A stretch of DNA of 64,000 nt from Wuchereria bancrofti. Its lineage: Eukaryota > Nematoda > Chromadorea > Rhabditida > Onchocercidae. Position 1 is the stretch's first letter. Each line of letters starts with the position of its first letter. The stretch is taken from the NCBI GenBank assembly GCA_005281725.1, contig SSBO01000007.1:2176402-2240401 (forward strand), read 5' to 3'. The translations under genes and the position numbers were made by a program. The notes under the pieces are model-generated. The model made no database searches. It saw only the letters and a program-made list of their open reading frames with translations, and was not told the DNA's origin. Positions 26,701-37,600 of the stretch are shown one piece after another.

Positions 26701-29700
26701 ACGAAAAAGTGGATTCAGGTAAATAATCAAGAAATGTCTGAATAAATTTTGATTTTGAGTAGATTCCCTATATTTGAACATTTTTTGTCCTAATGTAGAC
26801 TGGCGATAAGCGACTGATTGTTAAACTATAGTAATGAAAAATTTAATGTTTATCGATTCTGCAATAAAAAGTCAAATAACTTTCTTCCTCTGCAGGTGCA
26901 AGACAAGATTGATGATAGAGAGCAGAAGTTGAGAATTGCATTGACAGAAGCCGAACAACTTCATTCTTCTATGACGGCAATGAATGACTGGTTAAATTCA
27001 GCAGAAAGCTATTTAGGTTGTTTGGAACACATATCGAGAATTCCTGATACTGTAGAAAGACAAATGAATGAACACACGAAATTCCAAGTTGAGGTAAAAT
27101 TTTGGTAACAAAAACATGAAGATTGTTACATATGGATATATGAATCTTAAATGAATTTTTTTCGTCTGAAGATAATGGACCGAGGCTGATGGTACAAATG
27201 GTGGCAGTGCAGATACCACTACCATTTATATTGGTGTGCACATTTGAACTAGAAATATATTCATTCTCTATGATAACTGTTTTCACTTGTAACTTCAGCT
27301 TGTTTTAGGTGGCACACTACCGAGAATTAATGAGTGATTTGAACAGCAAAGGCACCAAATTGCAATATTATTGCGAAAAAAAAGATGGGATACCAATCAA
27401 AAACTTGCTTGTTTCTGCTAAACATCGTTTCGACAAAGTTGCTTCGAGGTGTGCCGATAGAATGAAACAATTAGATCTCGCATTACAGGAAGCACGATAT
27501 TACTTCGAATCACATGCCCGAGTAATCGACTCGATAACTTCAAGCCTTAAATGGATTGATGATCAGTATGCGCAGGTATTCGTTATTTATGCATAAAAGC
27601 ACATTTCCCCCAGACAAACAAGCTGACATTTGTTCACTTAGACATTAGTTTCTCTGTATCTGTAAACAAAATTCTTTGCTATGGATGGATTCTCAGTAAA
27701 TGGATTTTGTCAAGAAATAAAGCTAAATAAAAAGAAAAATCATGGGTTTCCAAGTCTAATGTGTGAGTAAATGTTTTAATCAAAGAGTTTCGAATTTACA
27801 GCTTCTCAGATTCATGTCTTGATCTCTAGTGTCTTTTTTTTTTCTTCAGTTTTAAATTAGAAGACTTTGTCATTTTCGCCCAGCAATTAAAGCCAAGCAG
27901 TAATTAACATCATTGATCAGTAACTATGTGAAAGTAAATCAGGTTGGATTTGAATTCTGCGGAGAAGCATTTTTTCTTGTCATTGATAAGGTTTCAAACT
28001 TTTTGATAATGATTAATGTCATATTCCAGACGGCATCTGGTGATCGGTTGCGAACTGACCTGGAGGAGCATCGGAAATTCCAACATGAACTGACGGAACG
28101 GCAAGCAGTATATGAGACAATATATAAACGTGGTAAGACACTTTCGGAGCATGCGCCACGCGAAGAACAAGCCGAAATCGATTTAATGAATGAATTGTTG
28201 AAGGAGAGATGGACTCAACTGGTTAATGCTACACTGCAGAAGTATTTTTTATTGTTAATTGTCCTACTGATTGATTTGACAAATCCTAGTTAATTTAAAA
28301 TAATTTTAAGCGATATTGAATAAGTTGTATTTGATTCCTCACTATTACTTTATCACTGTTCCTTCAGTTCAACCGATTAAATTAAATATAGCTAATAAAA
28401 AGTGCACGGTGAAAGAGAAAAATTCAATATCGTACTGCAGACAGCGGTCAATCGAAGATGCGTTGTTGACATGTGGACAGTTTGATGAGGCCTTGTCCTC
28501 ACTTCGAGAATGGCTCGAAAAGTCGTTGCCTAATTTGCAGAATATTGAAACCATTTCGGTATATGGTGATTTGGAGACAGTAAGCAAATTACGCGATAAA
28601 CATAAAGAATTAATGGATCAAATATATGCTCATCGAGATACGTTGAATTCGGTGAAGGAGCGTGCACAGCAGGTTTTGTTAAAATTTTTTTTTTTGTAAT
28701 TTATTTTTATTATATTCATCTTTCTCTGTAACTTAGTTGACAAAATTTGACCGTTATCTCAATCCGTTTAATGTTAATGCTTCAGATGTTAGGAAAAGAA
28801 ACGAATGATTCCCTGAATGATCTGAAGGAGAAGGTGGAGAAAGTTAATGAGGACTGGGTGCTTCTACAGGAACTAGCAAAGAAAAGAGAGGAGCAACTGA
28901 AAATTGCTTACGATACTGCCAGAAATTTCAGTGATGAAATTCACGATTTTTTGGATTTTCTACCGAAGATTGAAGCAAGATTAAAAACAAAGGCGTGTCT
29001 TTCTGCTTATTTCATTTCAGTTATGCGCGATTAATTGATATTTCTCTGAACTTAGTAGACTGTTAATAGATGAACTTAGTAGTTATTTTCAATGCTATTG
29101 CTGAGAAAATGCTTACGCTGAAAAAATTTTACCACCATAAGTTGTCTCTATTTCTTGGTTACATACTTATGATTCTGACATGTATCAGTCTCAATATGTT
29201 AGTGCTTATTTAAAGTTAAAAATAGAACACCAAACTCAGAAGTTTCAGAAAGTATTATGTAAATATTAGATACAATTCTATAGAGCATTGGCAACTGTAC
29301 AAATGGATGCAGTAGAGCAGGGGAAAGAGGTGGGTGTTAAACTAGTGTTATTCAAACTCACTTTCAGAATCAAACTGAAGGTGAAAACGAAATTCTGGAA
29401 CAAATGGATGAAGTGGCACAGCTGCTTAAAGAAATGGATGATAAAAGGATATTAATGCAGTCCATCAAGAAAACTGGGGAAGATATACATTCCAAATGTC
29501 ATCCGTCTGCGGAACAACCGATGAAATATTGGTTGAAAGTGTTACAAAATCGATGGGATGAAGTAACGAATGCGATCGATAACAGAAGAGATGATCTGGA
29601 AATGGTTAGCGTTTAAAGTTATCGTATGGAATTTTTTTATCTAAATTTGTCTGATTATTCGAATTCATCTAGCAGCCCTAAATTGATTGGTTTTTAGGTA

Positions 29701-32700
29701 ATGCAACTTGAAGATGGTTTGAAATTTCAATTTGTTTAAGTTTGAGTTCAAATTACAGTAGAAAATGATCTTCAAAGGAGATCGAAGAAAAGATTTCGAA
29801 ATTTCTTTGCCATCATTTTCATTTTTTCAAATGCTCAATTTTAGCAGCTTAGTGAACTTCGTGCTAGAGAGAAAATGATTGCTGATTTGTTGAAATACAT
29901 TGAAGAAAAAAGTACTGAATTGAGGATGATAAATGAGAGATCGTTGCCGCAGGAACTAGATGCTCTTAACAGGTCCACTTTTAATTTTTAAAGGTGTTCA
30001 ACTATTGGGAGAATGAACTTAATACCAGCAGGCGAGACAGATTTAGTTTCATTAAATTTATCGGTTCTTTATCGTTTTAGATTTATTGAGGATCACGAAC
30101 AATTCGAGAAAATTTTACGGGAAAAACAAGGAATGGTTGATGAAGCAACAAGAAGTCAACGAAGGCTGTTTGCTGTAGAGGAAAAAGTGAAAAAGAAAGG
30201 TGTCAAAGCACTACAAAGGTTCGGATTAAATTGCAATGCTTATGATATTGCTAATTATTATTATTTAGAATTAATATGTTGTCATTTTTCAGGCATGAAC
30301 ATCCTATACAGCATCCTAAGTCTGACCAGCTCTCCAGTAGATGGAAAAAACTATGGATAGATTCAATGGATTATGGTCGCCATTTACGCGAGATGAAAGA
30401 ATATTTGGAGGAGGTTAAGTTTTTTGGCTTTTCATTCCCAATTTTCACTTCAAATCTCTTATTACAGTTATACTCCTTTATTAAAGTTATTTTTTATCAT
30501 TATAATATTATTATTCGTATAATTTGTCGTGTTGTGTTAGCCATATCCATATAGATTTCGGTATGGGTTTTTTAATTAGAATGAAAAAAAAGGAATGATT
30601 ATTTAAAATGGAAAAAAAATATTTTTTGGGAGATTAGAACCGCGATTTTTGAATTCTCGCTGCTGTGCCATAATCCTAAAGTTGGTTGTTAAAATTGGTG
30701 AGATTATTTATTTTTTCTGATTACACTTTATTTCATTATCTTTAGTTATCATCTTTTGGATACCTAATACTCCAAAGCTAAGTATCATGGGGTTTTAATT
30801 AGGTCCACAAGTTTAAGATGAAAAGACTGGAGTCGTTCTCATTCGAGCAGTGGCGTGAACGATATTTAGAATGGACCGATTCTGGAAAAGCTCGGATTTC
30901 CGATTTGTTTAGAAGAATTGATAAAAGTGGAACTGGACGAGTGCCACGGTCTTCTTTCATTGATGGTATCATAGCATCTAGTGAGTCTTTTTTAGACTAT
31001 TTATTTCATGCTCATAGCTTTTGTTCAAATCCTCAAAAGTGATCACGAATTCAAATTTCATTTTAGAATTTCCTACTACTCGACTAGAAATGGAGAAAGT
31101 TGCGGATGAGTTTGACAAAGGTGATGGAATGATTGATTCGAAAGAATTTATGGCAAAGCTTCGTTCTGAGTTTTCGAAAGTAGGATATTATACTAAAGAA
31201 ATAGTTCTTTTAACTCTTGATAAATGCGGTTTTAGCTATTTGCCATTTGCTTAACTTCTTGTTTATCTAGAAACTACCGACAAAGCAGAAGACTGACAGT
31301 GAAAAGATCACAGAAGAAGTTGTAAGGCAGACGGAAAGATGTAACTGTATTAATCGATATAAGATTCAGAAAGTGAGCGATGGACATTATCGCGTATGTC
31401 CTTTCTTTATTTCTTTTTTTACTATTAATCGTCAATTCTGATTAGTTCGACCATTCTATAAGCTTAATTGCTAATTTCTTTCTTGGTAAGTAGTCGTGAG
31501 ATGTAAAGACATATGAGGACTGTGGAAACTCTTCTCTTACTTTATAATTCACTGGAGAAGTTGATATTGTTGTTCTTATACTCACACTTCATGATGAAAG
31601 AGACTAATTCAAACATATTTATGCTTTCTCCTCTTGCGTACGTCGTAGGAGATATTATTAACAGTATTTCTTGCATCGAAGTGCTAAGTTTTTCAGTTCG
31701 GTGAAACGCAAATTAAGCGTATGGTCCGTATTCTTCGATCAACAGTTATGGTTCGCGTAGGTGGTGGATGGGTTGCTTTGGAAGAATTTCTACATAAACA
31801 TGATCCTTGTCGTGGTAAGCACCGGCAAATTTCTCATGTGAAATATGTTCTTTGTGTACTGCAAACTGTCTTCATTCATAGAACTTGTTTCGCAATATAC
31901 CTTTTAGCTAAAGGACGAACGAACCTCGACTTGCAACGCAATTTCTATGACGATGTTCGACCGAAAGATGCGTACGATACAATAGAAACATTTATCAAGT
32001 CAGCCAGATCAACATCAAGCCGTGATTCGTCGATTCGAAGCTTTCAGGAATCATTATTGCAGTCTCGTTTCCAGGCAACTCCGGGTCCGATTACAAAAGT
32101 AGCTGCTAATATTTGTTTCTATTTGTGTAATTCACTTTTTTTTTTCAGAAATTTTCATCTCAGAGCACAGCAACTGTAAAAAGAAAAAATAAAACTAGCT
32201 TAGAGAATGCTTGCATGCTAACGCTTTTAGCAACACACATCAAAATTGTTTTTGAGGCTCCCTTCATTGTTAACCTTCAAAATACTTTCTTCATTTAAAA
32301 AGTGTCAATAAGTGAAAAAGAACTAGACGAAATTTAGAAACAAGGGAAACTCCATTCATAACCTTCATTAGATTTAAATTGCAAAAAAAAATAAGCGAAA
32401 TCAGTTTTAGATCAGGGAAAAGACGGAGCGCAGTATGCCGATGTACGGTACTGGACGTCCGTCAACTATATGCCGCAATTCGCCACTTGATATATCGAAA
32501 TCAAATAGAAAATCAACTGAAATAAATGGACAAGGTATCTTAAATACTTTTAACTAAAACGAGCACATCTTTTGGTTGTTTGATAAAAATAAATTATGTT
32601 ACCACTTACTATTATTACTAATTGTAGATTCAAGAGTCAGACATCCAAACGCTTCAGGCACTGTTTCACGCTCAGAATCTCACGGTGACATGTTGGATTT

Positions 32701-32836
32701 GTCACGACCAATAAGCCGAAGCTCAGATATTTCAGTAGACGGCGATCGACCAACACGAATACCTTCATTACGTGGTCGGAAGGGCGTCAATTATCGAGCA
32801 TCATCTGCACGAGCCAGTCCTCAACCACGTATATAA
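7395..32836 (+). CDS. vab-10: VAB-10B (MACF/dystonin-like spectraplakin isoform): spectrin rod, EF-hands, GAS2, C-terminal tail
   Basis: Cytoskeletal linker rod and microtubule-binding end. My model has 62 exons, 11,031 nt, 3,676 codons plus stop, in frame throughout: 7395-7541, 7754-7941, 8117-8267, 8405-8581, 8678-8868, 10086-10250, 10607-10784, 11000-11179, 11317-11532, 11879-12032, 12135-12285, 12564-12771, 13029-13296, 13377-13486, 13562-13678, 13756-13874, 14118-14377, 14706-14922, 15271-15496, 15677-15889, 16032-16164, 16375-16631, 17104-17199, 17512-17694, 18079-18309, 18587-18843, 19107-19208, 19376-19568, 19771-19956, 20268-20411, 20615-20890, 21281-21466, 21656-21769, 21999-22184, 22363-22575, 22709-22969, 23082-23253, 23425-23651, 23809-23978, 24088-24235, 24361-24519, 25400-25525, 25756-25986, 26353-26511, 26590-26718, 26896-27093, 27309-27575, 28030-28241, 28441-28672, 28786-28992, 29270-29329, 29368-29604, 29845-29972, 30081-30218, 30293-30413, 30803-30980, 31067-31179, 31271-31393, 31697-31814, 31908-32098, 32411-32534, 32628-32836. 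Exons up to 30413 encode helical spectrin repeats, roughly 28-30 by length, with recurring W-containing helices. The least certain junctions are 15496/15677 and 28992/29270 (GC donors) and 18309/18587 (alternative acceptor near 18545). The 5' exons shared with isoform A lie outside the window. Confidence 0.93.
11757..11794 (+). repeat. Poly-T tract in a VAB-10B intron
   Basis: A run of 38 T bases lies between the exons ending at 11532 and starting at 11879. It is much longer than the polypyrimidine tracts elsewhere in the gene and lies about 85 bases from the acceptor. It may be length-polymorphic or an assembly artefact. Confidence 0.9.
13944..13970 (+). repeat. AT dinucleotide microsatellite in a VAB-10B intron
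   Basis: About 27 bases of (AT)n with one G interruption, inside the intron between exons 13756-13874 and 14118-14377. Confidence 0.85.
30803..31179 (+). other. vab-10: EF-hand pair of VAB-10B
   Basis: Two exons encode the pair that sits between the rod and GAS2 in spectraplakins. The first loop (30920-30955) reads [12 protein letters not shown] and the second (31114-31146) [11 protein letters not shown]. The surrounding helices ([38 protein letters not shown]) align well, by eye, with vertebrate MACF1. Loop 1 has Ser where the bidentate Glu is normally found at position 12. Loop 2 has 11 residues instead of 12. Calcium binding may therefore be weak or absent; that is inference. Confidence 0.9.
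31271..31814 (+). other. vab-10: GAS2 (GAR) microtubule-binding domain of VAB-10B
   Basis: Two exons (31271-31393 and 31697-31814) encode the GAS2-related domain: an [14 protein letters not shown] start, [14 protein letters not shown] in the middle, then [17 protein letters not shown] and a [12 protein letters not shown] end. The [15 protein letters not shown] core is nearly identical to vertebrate MACF1/dystonin. The Cys pair in RCNC and the final HDPC match the zinc-coordinating positions of the family. In spectraplakins this domain binds the microtubule lattice. Confidence 0.95.
31908..32836 (+). other. vab-10: C-terminal basic/Ser-rich tail of VAB-10B with a TxIP motif
   Basis: Three exons encode a low-complexity tail rich in Ser, Arg and Pro after an [10 protein letters not shown] start that is conserved with MACF1. 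TRIP at 32753-32764 sits in [15 protein letters not shown]. That is a [ST]-x-I-P motif in a basic, Ser-rich setting, as used by spectraplakins to bind EB1 at microtubule plus ends. The protein ends [13 protein letters not shown] before TAA at 32834-32836. Confidence 0.8.
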
Positions 32837-34674
32837 AATGAACTTTTCACCGCATTTATCCAAAAATAAGCGTTTAGAAAATGGAGCAAATCCCGTCTTC
32901 GTACAGTTTTGTTATAATTTTATTTTATTGCAATTTAAACAATTGGACGTGTCTTACTTTTCATTTTTCGTACATAGTTAAAGAGCAAGTCACTTATTTT
33001 GTATCATTATTTTAAGAGTCTCTTTATCTGCGCTGCAGTTCTTTTCTCATCTGCATATCTAAGTGATTGTTCGGGTATCTCTTTACGCCTATTACATGAA
33101 CATTGTGAACATATTTTACCACGATTTTGCAGCTGAATAACCTCTACCTTTTTTTGCATATTAACCAGAATTTGATAACATTTATAAAAACTGGAATTTA
33201 TAGTCTAGTTTTTCGCGGGAATATGTCACAGTTCTGATATGGCTTATTAATTTTTCTGCACGTGAGAATTATATCTTTTTTTAAATGCTAATTGGTTAAC
33301 TATTAACTGTACCAGCCCTTTACTGTTTTGTTTATTAAAATGATTTCAATTTGTTGTAGAGTCTTTTTTAATTATAGTGAACTTAGCGATATCTCAGTCA
33401 AAATTGGAACAGTCTGAGATATTCAATACAGACAGCTTATATAGACATACTTTAATCGTGATATGGAAGAGTAAAGTATTACCGTCTTGTATATATCAAC
33501 TATCGGAAGTGTTAAAAGCAATGTGTTTGATATGTTGGTAGCCAACTAATGCAATACACTGATCTACATACCGTGTTGTGAATCTGAAGTAACTTTCTGG
33601 TCAGAAGAGTAGATGATTTGGGTTAGTTAAGTTCACTTGACTTACTTTAAGTTTGTAGAACTTGAATTGAACCTTTTGCTTCTTGTCTGCGAGCAACATC
33701 GACCCAAATATCGTTTATTTTCTTTATAAATGTGAATCGATACAATATACAGTCGAATAATTGAAACAGCGAAGGCAAGAATGGTACTATTGAGTAACAG
33801 GATAAGAAGACTGCCACCGATCGTCTATTTTTTATTAACTAATTGGAGATTTTTAAAGATGTAGAAAGTTTGCTGGCTTAGCAGATTAACAATGAAGACA
33901 GTTATTATTTGAGATTTAGATAAATAATTCACTGCTTCAAAAAATGGAATATAACAAAGGAATAACGAACTGGTTTATAGTGATGAATCGTTGGCATTAT
34001 TCTAAACATTTGGTGTGTAGTAAATATTTTTCGGTTTTTCGACACACCAAACCGTACAGGATTTTTATAAGTGACGATACTAGCCAGTCATTCGGTGGAT
34101 CTATCAAATCATTCAATAACAAGATATGTTTTACTTGACTTCTGTGATCAGCAAAAAATCTTAGTTCAAAGGAGTCCTTCGTGAGAATTGTGAAAGAGAA
34201 TCACAGGAAATAATAGTTACTATTTTACCCGCAGAAAGATTTCTTTAATATACAAACACAACAATATTCATCAAATTGTAGATTTACGTAAGTTGGTATT
34301 CATTTGTGCTGATATTCTCCGCATAAATCCATCCTGTTTGGCCAACTATCCCCGCCTTACACAGATCAACTGATTTACATTTGTTTATATGCCATCTGAA
34401 AAGTAATCAGTACAAACTGTAAAGTAATGTCGACACTTGTTAGTGATTTCAAAATAGAAATATCCAAAAACTGCTCAGTTCATCAATCAGTAAGAGATTT
34501 TTTTTGGTATATTAACTATGAAATTTCTGAAAATGAATATTAAGATCATTGCATAGAAGCCTTCCATTCATTTACTGAATGAGTTATCAATCACTTTGAA
34601 ATCATTCAGCCATGTCTGCCAGAACTGATTTCATAAAGAAATTCATATATTCAAGAAAAAACGAAAATAGCAGC
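32837..34674. other. Convergent intergenic region between vab-10 and the GT92 gene
   Basis: This should contain the 3' UTR of vab-10 and, on the other strand, that of the GT92 gene. I see no conserved coding sequence; the longest ORFs (for example 33944-34138) are low-complexity. The minus strand just below 34675 continues with a strong splice-donor-like GTAAGC, so an alternative terminal exon of the GT92 gene could lie here, for example after the TTTTCAG-like acceptor near 34535. Confidence 0.5.
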
Positions 34675-37600
34675 TTACCTACTGATACACTTGGCAATTT
34701 TCATCTGTAATATTCTATCAATTCGCATTGTTTTATTCTTGAACAACAATTGTCCTATTTCATGATAGGCTGAATTTAAGGATGCCAGGACATCAACAAA
34801 AAGTTGTGGCAAAATAATAACATTGTTCATTGAATGATTTGTTTCGGACCATTTATAAGATGCATGCAATAGAACGATTTCGGATGAATTGAGCTCAAAA
34901 TAGATTGAATTTAGCAATGAGAAGTATGGGAGTTATAAATATCTTAAAGCATATTCCTTTTTCAATAAATTAGCAGTAAATATATTTGAAATGCTACAGA
35001 ATTGTTCTTTTGTCGTATTAAGAAGTTAATTAAATAGAAGGAATATGTTTTAAGATATTTTAAAGATAAACAGACATTTATGTCCTAGAAAAATAGATTT
35101 GTTTTCCTGACGATGAACACTGATCATCATCCATGCATACAACACAGGTGAATGAATATCTTTGTTGTACACATAACAGCTTCCTTATATGATCTGACAT
35201 TATGTGGGAAGTTCCGGAATTGCGCCTGTTTTTCTGCATCACCTGCATAATTCTCGAACTGGTTCATTAGCATTCAGTTCCATTTCTTATCTAACTGTCA
35301 TCACTAAATCATTAATTTTTGCACGAAATAAGCTTACATTAACATCGATATAACCGGGATAGCTCTTTCTCGTTGAATGTGTAGAGATAATTGAAACTGT
35401 TTCCGGTCGAACTATTTGTTTGTGTGGTCCTTCTATTTCGGGTAGTCCATAGCCTACATTAGTTAACCAGTCAAACCTTACATCATGCCAGCGAAAGTCA
35501 TCTGCAACAACTCAACATTCCTTCTAAAGCTATAAATAAATCATTTGAAATCGAAATGAGATAACTGGTGTGAAACAGGTCTCACAATCGGAATCCGAAA
35601 CAACACGAACTACAACTACTGCATTGAACTTGTTGTACAAAAACAGTTGAAAGTGATGGACTTTAAATAAAATAAACAAACTCTGAGGTCGCGACGAGGA
35701 ATAATACATTTTCCTGTGTACGGCGGCAAAACTTCCGCAGCGTGGGCATAATTCCGCCTTTTTCTCAATAAATACAATAAGAGGCACTCTGAAATTTAAT
35801 TCAGTTCTTTATGTCAGACATTTAATCTGTAATGAATCTTTTTCTTTTAATCTTCCTACTTTATCTTTTGCTAGAATTGAGCTGTCTTATCTAAGATAGC
35901 TGAAGTTGTCGTCCGGAACTTTTTCCTTCCCTTCTATCTTGCAAACTAATTGGCAGGTTTGTGAGCAGAATTTTTAGCCTTCAACTTTGGGATGAACTGA
36001 CCCACTAGTAGTGAGAATATATTCATCCAAATCAACAAATGCAACAAAATGAGCACCCTGTGAGCGCCACAAACAATCATTGTTTGCGAGACTGTGTGCC
36101 AATCTAAACATTTCATTCGAATTTCAATTTCATTTTTATTTTTAAAAGAGAGGAAAACTCCAAAACAACTTCATTGCTCCATCACATTCATCTTTAAAGC
36201 ACCAAAATTCATATATTAACTTTGTCTTGTTTCTTCATTCTATTACGCTGTAATAGAATTCATGAAAATATCCTCTTTTGCAGATAGAACTAAACAGGAC
36301 GATAGGAATATTGTAAAGTTTATAAATAAATAAGATTTTTATGGAGGAATTTTGCTTGTCATCAACCGGAAGCTGAACCATACAAAGCTGGTGAAACTGT
36401 GGCAGATAATCAAATGCGACAGTTTCATTTCTTTATATGAGTTTCCATCTTACAGGAGTTTTGAACAAAATGACTGCTTGCATTAAGAAACTACCTGTAC
36501 ACATCTCTGTTCGGATTTTCATTCTCTCCGACAGGGAATGATCTCCATGGTAGTAATGTTACAGTTCCCTGAAATTAAACAAGAAATTCCTGTAAACAGA
36601 TTGACTTCATTTGATTTGGTTTGGTCAACTGTGCACTAAAATATCCAAAAGGATCGAAATAAGAGATTAATATTTAACTTCAGAAGTGGATAGAAGCATT
36701 ATCTTTATGGTCTTATCTCAGAAGCTAATGCATATCAGTCCACTGTTCTATGGGCCGAGAAATTCGGTATATCGATACTTCAAGTATATCGATATTTTAT
36801 GCCCAAACACGTGAGAATATCTGTATAGCTGTAGTGCTGTGACGAACTTTCGCTTCATAATATTGTAATACATCCATGACAAGCTGTGAAATGGTATAAA
36901 AATAGAAGAAGAAATGATTGACGCCTTGAGACGACCATATTTCAATGAATTCAATTACTTGAAGCCAATCGATATACCTGAAGTTCATAAAACATAGCAA
37001 AAAATAAACAAGGTTTCTTGATCAAGAAAATGACTTCAGTCCTTCCTCAAAAATATTTTTCCCATTCTTTTCCTTCTTAATACTTTTTCCTATAATTTTT
37101 CCCACAGGATCAAAGTATCCTCGCATGTACAGACCTTTTTTCTACATTATATCCAATATATCATTTTAATTATCTTCGGGACAGTAATGTGTTATAGAGT
37201 TTTTGAGTGCAAAAGTTGAAACGTTTGAAAGTTATTTTGCCAACTACAGTTATCCGTCACGTGGCGCATATCTCTGATTCTTTTTCACAGTATGTGTGAC
37301 CTGTACAATACGCGTGACCTGCCAAATTACCTTCATTCGATTGTTTTTTCAGGATTTGTTCTACCATAGTAGAGATAAAATCGATTCAACGTGTTCTTTC
37401 TATGTTCGGAATCACATCACCACTCACTTTTACTGCTATTCATTTGTCAAGATACTTAAACCGTACTTAATACAGATAGTCTTTTTCTGAACAACAACAT
37501 CAACTATCCAAAATTTATTACATTTCAGGCTACTAGGTAAAGTTTGCATTTGCCATAATGCATCGAATACAACTATTTGAAATCGCTTACCTCTATTAAC

